Shown: piece by piece, positions 1 to 8,339 of the stretch | Layout of the letters: each line of letters opens with the position of its first letter | Numbering within the stretch: position 1 is the first letter of the stretch | Source of the DNA: Polaromonas sp. | Lineage (GTDB): Bacteria > Pseudomonadota > Gammaproteobacteria > Burkholderiales > Burkholderiaceae_C | DNA length: 64,000 nucleotides | Direction of reading: 5' to 3' | NCBI GenBank assembly: GCA_021153985.1 | Contig: JAJKJM010000041.1 | Span: 1-64,000 of the forward strand | Notes under the pieces: generated by a model | What the model was told of the DNA's origin: nothing | The model's input: only the letters and a program-made list of their open reading frames with translations | Database searches by the model: none | Position numbers and translations under genes: made by a program

Positions 1-12
1 CCTGGAGACTCC

Positions 13-1284
13 ATGAAAAAACTGACCCTCGTTGCAACTGCGATCATGGGACTTTTGTCCACCTCGGCCGCCATGGCGCAAAGCACCGTGACCGTCTACG
101 GCATTCTTGATGGAGGCTACAACCACGTTACCGGTCTGCGCCAAGGCTCCGTGAGCACGATTGCCAGCGGCATCATGGAAGGTTCGCGTTTCGGCCTTCG
201 CGGTTCAGAAGATATCGGCGGCGGCTACAAGGCGATCTTCACCCTCGAAAACCGCTTTGAACTCGATACCGGTTCTGTCACGAACCGCCCGAACTCCGGC
301 ACCCAGATGCCTGATCGCGTCGCTACCTCGGTGGCAGCCAGCCTTACGGGCCTTCCCCTTCCCGTTGCAACCCGTGACCTGCTGATTGCCGGCGTGAACA
401 ACACGCTCGCCACAGGCGCATTCGGCGTGAACATTGCCGGCAACCTGTTTGACCGCCAGGCTTATGTCGGCCTGGTCACCCCTGTCGGCGCCATCACGCT
501 CGGTCGCCAATACACGCCCGGCTACCTGGTGGCCGCGCAGTTTGACGCTTCGCAGACCCAGTCCAGCCTGGCTGCCGGCCAGGTTGCCAGCCTGCCCGCC
601 GCATTCGATATCCGCCTGAGCAACACCGTGCAGTACGCGATCCAGACCAGCGGCATCACGGCCTTGCTGATGTACGGCGCGGGTGAAGTCGCGGGCAGCA
701 GCTCCGCAGGCAGGTTCTGGGGTGGCATGGTCACCTACAAGGGCGACGGTTTCTCGGTGGGCTATGGCCACAACGGCAAGAACAATGAGCTGGGCCAGAA
801 ATCCCTGACCAACGACCTGATTGGCGCCACGGTCGATATCGGCCCCGGCACCCTGTATGGTGAGTACGCCACCATCAAGGACGACAATCCATCTGGCATC
901 TCCACGATTGCGGCTTCGGTGACCGCCTCCACCGGCAGCGCGGTTGTCGGCACGGCGTTCCAGAACGCTTACAACGCCGCATTCCGTCAGGACGCCAGGC
1001 TGGCGCACATCGGCTACAAGCTCACCACCGGCCCACACACCTGGGTGGTCGCCTATAACCGCCTGGACGACAAGCGCCCAGTGAACGCCGATACCAACTC
1101 CTACGGCTTTACCTACACCTACGCACTGTCCAAGCGCACCAACCTGAACGCCGTTTTGACCCGCTTTGACAACAAGGGCCAAGGCCAGGTCGCTCCAGGC
1201 GGCAATGGCTTCCTGGGTGGCGTGACCTCGGCAGCGGGCGTCGGCTCCACCAACATCGCCTTCGGTATCCGCCACACGTTCTAA
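13..1284 (+). CDS. Gram-negative porin (Burkholderiales general porin family)
   Basis: N-terminal signal MKKLTLVATAIMGLLSTSAAMAQSTVTVYGILDGGYNHVTG, 'GLRGSEDIGGGYKAIFTLENRF' and C-terminal 'IAFGIRHTF' ending in Phe are typical of the family. Confidence 0.93.
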   Translation: MKKLTLVATAIMGLLSTSAAMAQSTVTVYGILDGGYNHVTGLRQGSVSTIASGIMEGSRFGLRGSEDIGGGYKAIFTLENRFELDTGSVTNRPNSGTQMPDRVATSVAASLTGLPLPVATRDLLIAGVNNTLATGAFGVNIAGNLFDRQAYVGLVTPVGAITLGRQYTPGYLVAAQFDASQTQSSLAAGQVASLPAAFDIRLSNTVQYAIQTSGITALLMYGAGEVAGSSSAGRFWGGMVTYKGDGFSVGYGHNGKNNELGQKSLTNDLIGATVDIGPGTLYGEYATIKDDNPSGISTIAASVTASTGSAVVGTAFQNAYNAAFRQDARLAHIGYKLTTGPHTWVVAYNRLDDKRPVNADTNSYGFTYTYALSKRTNLNAVLTRFDNKGQGQVAPGGNGFLGGVTSAAGVGSTNIAFGIRHTF

Positions 1285-1323
1285 ACGAAGCACCGCCCGG
1301 ATTCAACCCCGGGCCTGTATCGC

Positions 1324-1349
1324 AAAAGCCCCCTCACAGGGGCTTTTTT
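1324..1349 (+). terminator. Rho-independent terminator downstream of porin
   Basis: AAAAGCCCC-CTCACA-GGGGCTTTTTT hairpin plus T-tract. Confidence 0.85.
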
Positions 1350-1392
1350 CATGGGCATTCCCATGCTGCGGGTCCGGCGCTAACATGGCCCC

Positions 1393-2022
1393 ATGACTAC
1401 CGCACTCGACACCGCGCTGAACGCCGCCGACGGCGCATTGCGCACCCTCTTTGCCACACCGCACGCCAGCCGTGCCTGCCCCACCGTGCCCAGCGAAAAA
1501 ACCGAACTGGCCCTGCAAGACAAGGCGCTGTCCGGTGCGCTGATGCGGGTCAATCACGTGGGTGAGGTCTGTGCGCAGGCCTTGTATGCGGCGCAGGCAT
1601 TGGGCACTCGTGACCCGGTGCTGCGCGAACATTTCCTGGAGGCCAGCCGCGAAGAAGGCGACCACTTGGCCTGGACCAAAAACCGGCTGGACGAGCTCGG
1701 CGCCCGCCCTTCCCTGCTCAATCCGCTCTGGTATGCCGGCGCCTTTGGCCTTGGGCTGGTGGCCAGCCGGCTGGGTGACCGCCTGAGCCTGGGCTTTGTT
1801 GTGGAAACCGAGCGCCAGGTCGAGGCGCATCTGGCCAGCCACCTCGAGCGCCTTCCGCAGGGCGATCATGAATCGCGCGCCATCGTGGCCCAGATGAAAG
1901 ACGACGAAGCCCTGCACGCACGTGAAGCGGAGCAGGCCGGCGCCCTGCAGTTGCCCGAGCCCGTGAAGGCCCTCATGCGGTCAGCGGCGCGCGTCATGAC
2001 GACCACGGCGCACTACCTCTGA
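1393..2022 (+). CDS. coq7: 2-nonaprenyl-3-methyl-6-methoxy-1,4-benzoquinol hydroxylase (Coq7 di-iron family)
   Basis: Conserved '[20 protein letters not shown]', '[16 protein letters not shown]' and 'MKDDEALHA' di-iron ligands. Confidence 0.93.
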   Translation: MTTALDTALNAADGALRTLFATPHASRACPTVPSEKTELALQDKALSGALMRVNHVGEVCAQALYAAQALGTRDPVLREHFLEASREEGDHLAWTKNRLDELGARPSLLNPLWYAGAFGLGLVASRLGDRLSLGFVVETERQVEAHLASHLERLPQGDHESRAIVAQMKDDEALHAREAEQAGALQLPEPVKALMRSAARVMTTTAHYL

Positions 2023-2065
2023 TCCTTCCGGTCTTGAAGCAGTTTACCGGCCGGACGAATGCCCC

Positions 2066-2129
2066 GCTATTAATTTGGTAGCTGCTTGCCCATTATTTGC
2101 CTGGGCTACAGGCCCAAAACACCCTCAAA
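2066..2129 (+). repeat. 64-bp interspersed repeat, copy R1
   Basis: gctattaatttggtagctgc...ggctacaggccc...caaa; 40/64 ungapped identities to copy R6 by hand count. Confidence 0.7.
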
Positions 2130-2583
2130 CCTCGATCACTTCAAAGGTCGTGGTGATCTCAGCCGTCTTCGCCAGCATGATGGTGGCCGAGCAGTATTTG
2201 TCGTGGCTCATGGTGATGGCGCGCTCGACAACACCGACCGCCAGGCCACGCCCCGTCACCACAAAATGCATGTGGATCTTGGTAAACACCTTGGGGTCCG
2301 TGGGCGCCCTTTCGGCATCCAACTTCACCGAGCAGCTCCGCACATCCTGGCGGCCGCGCTTGAGGATCAGCACCACGTCATAGGCCGTGCAACCACCCGC
2401 GCCCGCCAGCACAGTTTCCATGGGCCGGGGCGCCAGGTTGGCGCCGCCGTTCTCGGGTTTGTCTGCGTCGGGCGCACCATCCATTAACAGGGTGTGGCCG
2501 CTCCCCGTCTTGGCGAGAAAACTCATGCTGGAGGGCGACCCTGTCGTGGCGCTGTTGCCTGTCCAGCTCACCGTGCATTCCAT
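2125..2583 (-). CDS. OsmC family protein (peroxiredoxin-like)
   Basis: MECTVSWTGNSATTGSPSSMSFLAKTGSGHTLLMDGAPDADKPENGGANLAPRPMETVLAGAGGCTAYDVVLILKR: OsmC/Ohr fold with conserved GC. Confidence 0.88.
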   Translation of the reverse strand: MECTVSWTGNSATTGSPSSMSFLAKTGSGHTLLMDGAPDADKPENGGANLAPRPMETVLAGAGGCTAYDVVLILKRGRQDVRSCSVKLDAERAPTDPKVFTKIHMHFVVTGRGLAVGVVERAITMSHDKYCSATIMLAKTAEITTTFEVIEV

Positions 2584-2652
2584 AAATCTCTCTCCTTATG
2601 CAGTAAATAAATAACTAAAGCGTGAAAAATGTCGAGTTTGCGCCACAGAATA

Positions 2653-2682
2653 TTGTGCAGCGCAACATCACCGCGCTATACT
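2653..2682 (+). promoter_or_regulatory. Candidate sigma70 promoter for sRNA/leader
   Basis: TTGTGC (2653-2658), 18-nt spacer, TATACT (2677-2682). Confidence 0.5.
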
Positions 2683-2688
2683 GAAATC

Positions 2689-2806
2689 ATCGCACCAATA
2701 CAGATAGCTTTCGCGTCACAAGGTATTGGTTGCACCGGTTGTCTCCTCCACCTCCTCTAAGGGTGGATTTACAGGCCCAGACTGCAAAGTCTGGGCCTTT
2801 TTTCTT
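2689..2806 (+). ncRNA. Candidate structured sRNA (or ilvA leader) with intrinsic terminator
   Basis: Three consecutive hairpins: GCACCAATAC/GTATTGGTTGC (2692-2701 with 2723-2733), TCCACC/GGTGGA (2747-2752 with 2762-2767), and the terminator at 2774-2803. Single-stranded GTCTCCTCCACC between the first two. Candidate promoter just upstream. Confidence 0.5.
2774..2803 (+). terminator. Intrinsic terminator
   Basis: GGCCCAGACT-GCAA-AGTCTGGGCC-TTTTTT: perfect 10-bp stem, GNRA loop, U-tract. Confidence 0.9.
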
Positions 2807-2915
2807 GGCCTTTCCGGATTCGCCTGCTTTTCCCGATTCCCGTAGCGGGTCTCACGCGTCACGAGGGCGGCTTCCACGGTGAGCGCCTGCAGTTTCGGCT
2901 TTTTCGTGCCCCACT

Positions 2916-4580
2916 ATGATGTCAGGCTGCGAGAAAACCATGCCCACCCCCACCAAAACCGCCACACACCGCCCCAAAACCGCCGCCGGCACCGCGCCCC
3001 CCGGCAAGCTTTCCACCAAGTCTTCCGGCAAACCGCTGCAGCCCGCCGACTACCTGAAGAAGATTTTGACGGCGCGTGTCTACGATGTGGCGATTGAATC
3101 AAACCTTGAGCCCGCCAAAAACCTCGGCCTCCGCCTGAAGAACACCGTTCTCCTCAAGCGCGAAGACCAGCAGCCGGTATTCAGCTTCAAGCTGCGCGGC
3201 GCCTATAACAAGATGGCCCACCTGAGCCCGGCGCAGCTCAAGAAAGGCGTGATCTGCGCTTCAGCCGGCAACCATGCCCAGGGCGTGGCCCTCAGCGCGC
3301 AAAAGCTCGGCGCCCGCGCCGTCATCGTCATGCCCACCACCACGCCGCAGCTCAAGGTCGACGCGGTCAGGGCCTGGGGAGGCGAGGTCGTGCTGCATGG
3401 CGACAGCTACTCAGACGCCTACGGCCACGCCGTGGTGCTCGAGAAAAAACAGGGCCTGACCTTCGTGCACCCCTTCGATGACCCCGATGTCATCGCCGGC
3501 CAGGGCACGATCGCGATGGAAATCCTGATGCAGCTGCAAACACTGGGCTCCAGCCGTCTCGACGCCGTGTTTGTGGCGATTGGCGGCGGCGGGCTCATCT
3601 CCGGCGTGGCCAACTACATCAAGGCCGTGCGGCCCGAGATCAAGGTCATCGGCGTGCAGATGAACGATTCCGACGCCATGATGCAGTCGGTCACCGCGAA
3701 AAAACGCGTCACCCTCAGCGACGTGGGCCTCTTTGCCGACGGCACCGCCGTCAAGCTGGTGGGCGAAGAGACCTTCCGCATCAGCCGCGAGCTGGTCGAT
3801 GAATTCATCACCGTCGACACCGACGCCGTCTGCGCCGCCATCAAGGATATTTTTGTCGACACGCGCAGCATCGTCGAGCCTTCCGGCGCGATGGCCGTGG
3901 CCGCCATCAAACAGTACGTGGCGACCCACAAGACAAAGGGCGAGACCTACGCTGCCATCCTGTGCGGCGCCAACATGAACTTCGATCGCCTGCGCTTCGT
4001 TGCCGAGCGTGCCGAGGTCGGCGAAGAGCGCGAAGCCCTGTTCGCTGTGACGATTCCCGAAGAGCGCGGCAGCTTTCGGCATTTTTGTGAGCTGATCGGC
4101 GAACTGCCGGGTGGACCGCGCAGCGTGACCGAGTTCAACTACCGCATTAACGATGACGCCAAGGCCCATGTCTTCGTGGGCCTGACCACCTCGGCCAAGG
4201 GCGAGAGCAGCAAGATCGCCGCGAATTTCTCGCGCCACGGCTTCAAGGCGCTGGATCTCACGCACGACGAGCTCGCCAAGGAGCACATCCGCCATATGGT
4301 GGGCGGGCACAGCGCGCTGTCCAAAGACGAGCGCCTGCTGCGCTTTATCTTCCCCGAGCGCCCCGGCGCACTGATGAAGTTTCTCTCCAGCATGCGGCCG
4401 GGCTGGAATATCAGCCTCTTTCATTACCGCAACCAGGGCGCCGACTACGGGCGCATCCTGGTGGGCCTGCAGGTGCCCAAGGCCGACAACAAGGCTTTCA
4501 AGGATTTCCTGGACACCCTCGGCTACCCCCACGTCGAAGAAACCGCCAACCCCGTCTACCGGTTGTTTCTGCAGAGCTGA
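2916..4580 (+). CDS. ilvA: Threonine ammonia-lyase, biosynthetic (start may be 2940)
   Basis: PLP motif 'KREDQQPVFSFKLRGAYNKM', 'GGGGLISGVA', and C-terminal ACT-like regulatory domain ('FPERPGALMKFL'). Confidence 0.95.
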   Translation: MMSGCEKTMPTPTKTATHRPKTAAGTAPPGKLSTKSSGKPLQPADYLKKILTARVYDVAIESNLEPAKNLGLRLKNTVLLKREDQQPVFSFKLRGAYNKMAHLSPAQLKKGVICASAGNHAQGVALSAQKLGARAVIVMPTTTPQLKVDAVRAWGGEVVLHGDSYSDAYGHAVVLEKKQGLTFVHPFDDPDVIAGQGTIAMEILMQLQTLGSSRLDAVFVAIGGGGLISGVANYIKAVRPEIKVIGVQMNDSDAMMQSVTAKKRVTLSDVGLFADGTAVKLVGEETFRISRELVDEFITVDTDAVCAAIKDIFVDTRSIVEPSGAMAVAAIKQYVATHKTKGETYAAILCGANMNFDRLRFVAERAEVGEEREALFAVTIPEERGSFRHFCELIGELPGGPRSVTEFNYRINDDAKAHVFVGLTTSAKGESSKIAANFSRHGFKALDLTHDELAKEHIRHMVGGHSALSKDERLLRFIFPERPGALMKFLSSMRPGWNISLFHYRNQGADYGRILVGLQVPKADNKAFKDFLDTLGYPHVEETANPVYRLFLQS

Positions 4581-4595
4581 ACAACCACACACGCC

Positions 4596-4859
4596 ATGAG
4601 CCCACAGGCCGCAGCCCCGACCACACCCGCTCTGGCGAACACCTCGGTGTGCCCCCGCTGCGGCGCCGGCCTGCGCTGCGGCATGGTGGCGGGCGATGCC
4701 GAATGCTGGTGCGTGCAACTGCCGCACGTCATGCCCGTGCCCTCCGAACGAACCCCGCAAGCGGAAGGCAGCGCGCTGTCCTGCTTCTGCCCCGCTTGCC
4801 TGAAGCAAATCACCGATGAACGCTCCCGACTTTCTACCCTCCCGCCTGCCCGCGATTGA
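4596..4859 (+). CDS. Cysteine-rich CWC family protein
   Basis: '[25 protein letters not shown]...CFCPACL'; overlaps cobT start by 44 nt out of frame. Confidence 0.8.
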   Translation: MSPQAAAPTTPALANTSVCPRCGAGLRCGMVAGDAECWCVQLPHVMPVPSERTPQAEGSALSCFCPACLKQITDERSRLSTLPPARD

Positions 4860-5877
4860 GCCCACCGCCAACGCCTCGCTCGAGGCCAGGCTGCGGCACA
4901 AGATCGACCACAAGACCAAGCCGCTGGGCGCGCTCGGCCGCCTCGAAAGTCTGGCGCTGCAGTTGGGCCTGATCCAGCAGAACGAAAACATCACGCTGCG
5001 TGAACCGCAGATGGTGGTGTTTGCAGCCGACCACGGCATCGCCGCGGAAGGCGTGTCAGCCTACCCACAGGCCGTCACGGTGCAAATGGTCGGCAACATG
5101 CTGGCCGGCGGCGCCGCCATCAATGTGTTTGCACGCCAGCATGGCTTTGCGTTGCAAGTGGTCGATGCCGGTGTGGCCGCCGACCTGCCGGCGCACCCGC
5201 AATTGCTGCAGCACAAGATCGCCCACGGCACACGCAACATCCGCCAGGAGCCCGCCATGACGCCTACGCAAGCGCAAGCCGCATTGCAGGCCGGCATGAG
5301 CATCGTGAAGAACCTGCCCGGCAACGTGGTCGCCTTCGGCGAGATGGGCATTGCCAACACGTCCGCTGCCGCCCTGCTGTTCGCACGCCTGGCAGGCGTC
5401 AGCGTCGACGACGCCACCGGCCGCGGCACAGGCCTGGATGACACGCAACTCACGCACAAACGCCAGGTGCTCGCGGCTGCGTTGGAGCGCCATGCCGGCG
5501 CGACCCAGCCCCTGGACGTGCTGGCCGCCCTGGGCGGTTTTGAAATCGCCATGATGGCCGGCGCCATGCTGCAGGCCGCGAGTGAGCGCCGCGTGGTACT
5601 GGTCGACGGTTTTATTGCCGGTGCGGCCGCGCTGGTGGCGCGCGCCCTGTCGCCCTCCGTGCAAGACTACATGGTGTTTTGCCACCAGGGTGATGAACAC
5701 GGCCACCGCCTGCTGCTGGTCCACCTGAAAGCGCAGCCGCTGCTGGCGCTGGACTTGCGCCTTGGCGAGGGCACGGGTGCGCTGCTGGCATGGCCGCTGG
5801 TGCAGTCGGCGGCCAACTTTCTCAACGAGATGGCCAGCTTTGAGTCCGCAGGCGTGAGCGGCAAGGAAAGCGCCTGA
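4816..5877 (+). CDS. cobT: Nicotinate-nucleotide--dimethylbenzimidazole phosphoribosyltransferase
   Basis: '[22 protein letters not shown]', '[25 protein letters not shown]', '[12 protein letters not shown]', '[12 protein letters not shown]'. Confidence 0.96.
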   Translation: MNAPDFLPSRLPAIEPTANASLEARLRHKIDHKTKPLGALGRLESLALQLGLIQQNENITLREPQMVVFAADHGIAAEGVSAYPQAVTVQMVGNMLAGGAAINVFARQHGFALQVVDAGVAADLPAHPQLLQHKIAHGTRNIRQEPAMTPTQAQAALQAGMSIVKNLPGNVVAFGEMGIANTSAAALLFARLAGVSVDDATGRGTGLDDTQLTHKRQVLAAALERHAGATQPLDVLAALGGFEIAMMAGAMLQAASERRVVLVDGFIAGAAALVARALSPSVQDYMVFCHQGDEHGHRLLLVHLKAQPLLALDLRLGEGTGALLAWPLVQSAANFLNEMASFESAGVSGKESA

Positions 5878-5893
5878 ACCCCATGAGCCCCGC

Positions 5894-6748
5894 ATGACAG
5901 CCATCGCCCAGTTCGTCCGCGAGTACCTGCTTGCCGTGCAGTTCTTCACCCGCATCCCCGTCACGGGGCGGCTGGCCGAATGGGTGGGCTACAGCCCCGA
6001 GCTGCTGCGCGCCAGCGCCGGGCACTTTCCGGGCGTGGGCATCCTGGCAGGTATTGCCGCAGCGGCCGCCTATGCGTTGTTTCAGGCCATGCTGCCCGAC
6101 ACCACCTTCACGCCCTTGGTGGCCGCCGCCTTTTCCACTGCCGCCACCGTACTGCTGACGGGCGGTTTTCATGAAGACGGCCTGGCCGACGTGGCCGACG
6201 GCCTGGGCGGCAGCTACGACAAGGACCGCGCGCTGCAGATCATGAAAGACTCGCGCGTGGGTGCTTTCGGCGCCATGGCGCTGGTGCTGGCTGTGCTGTG
6301 CAAAGTCTCGCTGCTGGCCATCCTCGGCTCTGTCGAAGGCCTGCCCACCGGATGGGGCGAATGGGAAGAGGCGCCCTTTGCCACCTGGTATGTCTGCGCC
6401 GCATTGATGACCGGCCATGTCGTCTCGCGCGGCTTGCCGCTGCTGCTGATTTATCTGCTGCCGCATGTGGGCGACACCGTCGCTTCCAAGTCCAAACCGC
6501 TGGCCGACCAGATCGGGCCGGGAAGTCTGCTGGTGGGTTTGGCCTGGTGCTTCGGCGTGCTGGCCCTGGCCACCCTCGCACTCGACGCTTTGAATCTGGT
6601 GGTCGCCTGCAGCTTTGCGGTGCTCGCCCTGCTCTGGATGGGCCGGCTCTTCAAACGGCGCCTGCAGGGTTTTACCGGCGACTGTTTAGGTGCCACGCAG
6701 CAGGTTTGCGAAATCGCTTTCTACTTGGGCCTGGCCGTCAGCCTATGA
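5894..6748 (+). CDS. cobS: Adenosylcobinamide-GDP ribazoletransferase
   Basis: 'AVQFFTRIPV', 'FHEDGLADVADGLGGSYDKDRALQIMKDSRVGAFGAMAL'; directly after cobT. Confidence 0.95.
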   Translation: MTAIAQFVREYLLAVQFFTRIPVTGRLAEWVGYSPELLRASAGHFPGVGILAGIAAAAAYALFQAMLPDTTFTPLVAAAFSTAATVLLTGGFHEDGLADVADGLGGSYDKDRALQIMKDSRVGAFGAMALVLAVLCKVSLLAILGSVEGLPTGWGEWEEAPFATWYVCAALMTGHVVSRGLPLLLIYLLPHVGDTVASKSKPLADQIGPGSLLVGLAWCFGVLALATLALDALNLVVACSFAVLALLWMGRLFKRRLQGFTGDCLGATQQVCEIAFYLGLAVSL

Positions 6749-6761
6749 CCGTTATCAAGCC

Positions 6762-7319
6762 ATGAAACTCTGGCTGGTCCGCCACGCAACGCCTTTGGTT
6801 GAACCTGGCATTTGCTACGGCCGGAAAAACGTCCCGGCCAACGTGGCTGCAACCGCAGAATGCGCCCGGCAATTGGCTGAACTACTTCCCGCCGCCACGC
6901 GTGCCATCAGCTCTCCGCTACAAAGATGTGAGCAGCTAGCCCAGGCGCTACATGGGCTGCGGCCCGATTTGACTTATAAAACCGACCCTCGGCTGCAGGA
7001 GATGGACTTCGGCGATTGGGAAGGCTGCGCCTGGCAAGACATCGCTCCCGCCGACCTTCAGTCCTGGACCGACGGCTTTGCCCACCATGCCGTAGGCGGC
7101 AGCGGCGAAAGCACCATGCAGGTGATGGCGCGCGTGGCTGAAGCCTTTGACGAATTGCAGGGCCCTGCCGACACCTTATGGATCACGCATGCTGGCGTGA
7201 TTCGCGCTGCGGAACTGATTGCACGCGGTGTGCGTCAGATAGCCAGCGCCGATCAGTGGCCGACAGAAGCGCCCGCCTACGGACAATGGTGCACACTCGA
7301 ACTGCAAGCTCACTCATAA
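6762..7319 (+). CDS. cobC: Histidine phosphatase, alpha-ribazole phosphatase type
   Basis: 'KLWLVRHATP', 'SPLQRCEQLA', 'EMDFGDWEG', 'ITHAGVIRA'; follows cobT-cobS. Confidence 0.88.
   Translation: MKLWLVRHATPLVEPGICYGRKNVPANVAATAECARQLAELLPAATRAISSPLQRCEQLAQALHGLRPDLTYKTDPRLQEMDFGDWEGCAWQDIAPADLQSWTDGFAHHAVGGSGESTMQVMARVAEAFDELQGPADTLWITHAGVIRAAELIARGVRQIASADQWPTEAPAYGQWCTLELQAHS
6917..6980 (+). repeat. 64-bp interspersed repeat, copy R2, inside cobC
   Basis: gctacaaagatgtgagcagctagcc...gggctgcggcccgatttgacttataaa; 45/64 ungapped identities to R6. Confidence 0.65.
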
Positions 7320-7342
7320 AACCCAGACAAGGCATCAAACAA

Positions 7343-8311
7343 ATGGCAGCAACTCTGGATGGTCAGCTCGTGGTGGCGATCTCGTCACGCGCGCTGTTTG
7401 ACTTTGAAGAAGAAAACCAGGTCTTTGAAACCGGCATGACGGCCGAGCCCGTGCCCGGCGCCAAAAAGGACGCGGCCTACATGAAGCTGCAGCTTGAGCG
7501 CCTGGATGTGCCGGCCAAGCCCGGCGTGGCCTTCTCGCTCGTCAAGAAACTGCTGGCCTTTAACGAAGCACCCGAAAGCGCCGGCGAAGCCGCCAGCCCC
7601 GCCGCGCCCGCGCAACGCGTGGAGGTCGTGATCCTTTCGCGCAACGACCCGGTCTCCGGCATGCGCGTGTTCCGCTCAGCCCAGCACTACGGCCTGAAGA
7701 TTGAGCGCGGCACCTTCAACCGCGGCGAAGCGCCCTGGCGCTACCTCAAGCCGCTGCACGCCAACCTGTTTTTGTCAGCCCACCTGAGCGACGTGCGCGA
7801 CGCCCTGCTGGCAGGTGTTCCGGCCGCGCAGGTCTACCCGCACTCGGTGCGCGCCAGCGACGCCCACCCCAACGAAGTGCGCATTGCCTTTGACGGCGAC
7901 GCGGTGATCTTCTCAGACGAGGCCGAGCGCGTCTTCCAGGCGCAAGGCCTTTCCGCCTTCCAGCAGCATGAGCGCGACAAGGCCACGCAGCCGCTGCTGG
8001 CCGGCCCCTTCAAGCCTTTGCTCGAGGCGCTGCACCGCCTGCAGCAAGTGGGCACCTCGCGCATGCGCATACGCACCGCGCTCGTCACCGCACGCAGCGC
8101 CCCGGCGCATGAACGCGCCATCCGCACGTTGATGGACTGGAACATCGAGGTCGACGAGGCTATGTTCCTGGGAGGCCTGGCAAAGGGCGAATTCCTGCGC
8201 GAGTTCGAACCCGACTTCTTCTTTGACGACCAGACCGGCCATGTCCACTCCGCCTCGCAACATGTGCCTTCGGGCCATGTGGCCAGCGGTGTTTCGAACC
8301 AGCTGTCCTGA
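7343..8311 (+). CDS. 5'-nucleotidase (cytosolic 5'-nucleotidase I-like family)
   Basis: 'LVVAISSRALFDFEEENQVFE', 'VEVVILSRNDPVSGMRVFRSAQHYGL', 'IRIAFDGDAVIFSDEAERVF', 'FDDQTGHV'. Confidence 0.85.
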   Translation: MAATLDGQLVVAISSRALFDFEEENQVFETGMTAEPVPGAKKDAAYMKLQLERLDVPAKPGVAFSLVKKLLAFNEAPESAGEAASPAAPAQRVEVVILSRNDPVSGMRVFRSAQHYGLKIERGTFNRGEAPWRYLKPLHANLFLSAHLSDVRDALLAGVPAAQVYPHSVRASDAHPNEVRIAFDGDAVIFSDEAERVFQAQGLSAFQQHERDKATQPLLAGPFKPLLEALHRLQQVGTSRMRIRTALVTARSAPAHERAIRTLMDWNIEVDEAMFLGGLAKGEFLREFEPDFFFDDQTGHVHSASQHVPSGHVASGVSNQLS

Positions 8312-8339
8312 ATACGAATAACAACGAGCGCCCCCCATC

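Noticed and set aside
205-1293. 362-aa minus-strand ORF opposite the porin gene
   Set aside because: Low-complexity, antisense to a clear porin; typical high-GC shadow ORF.
3411-5039. 542-aa minus-strand ORF opposite ilvA/cobT
   Set aside because: Spans two well-supported plus-strand genes; composition biased (His/Gly/Ala-rich); shadow ORF.
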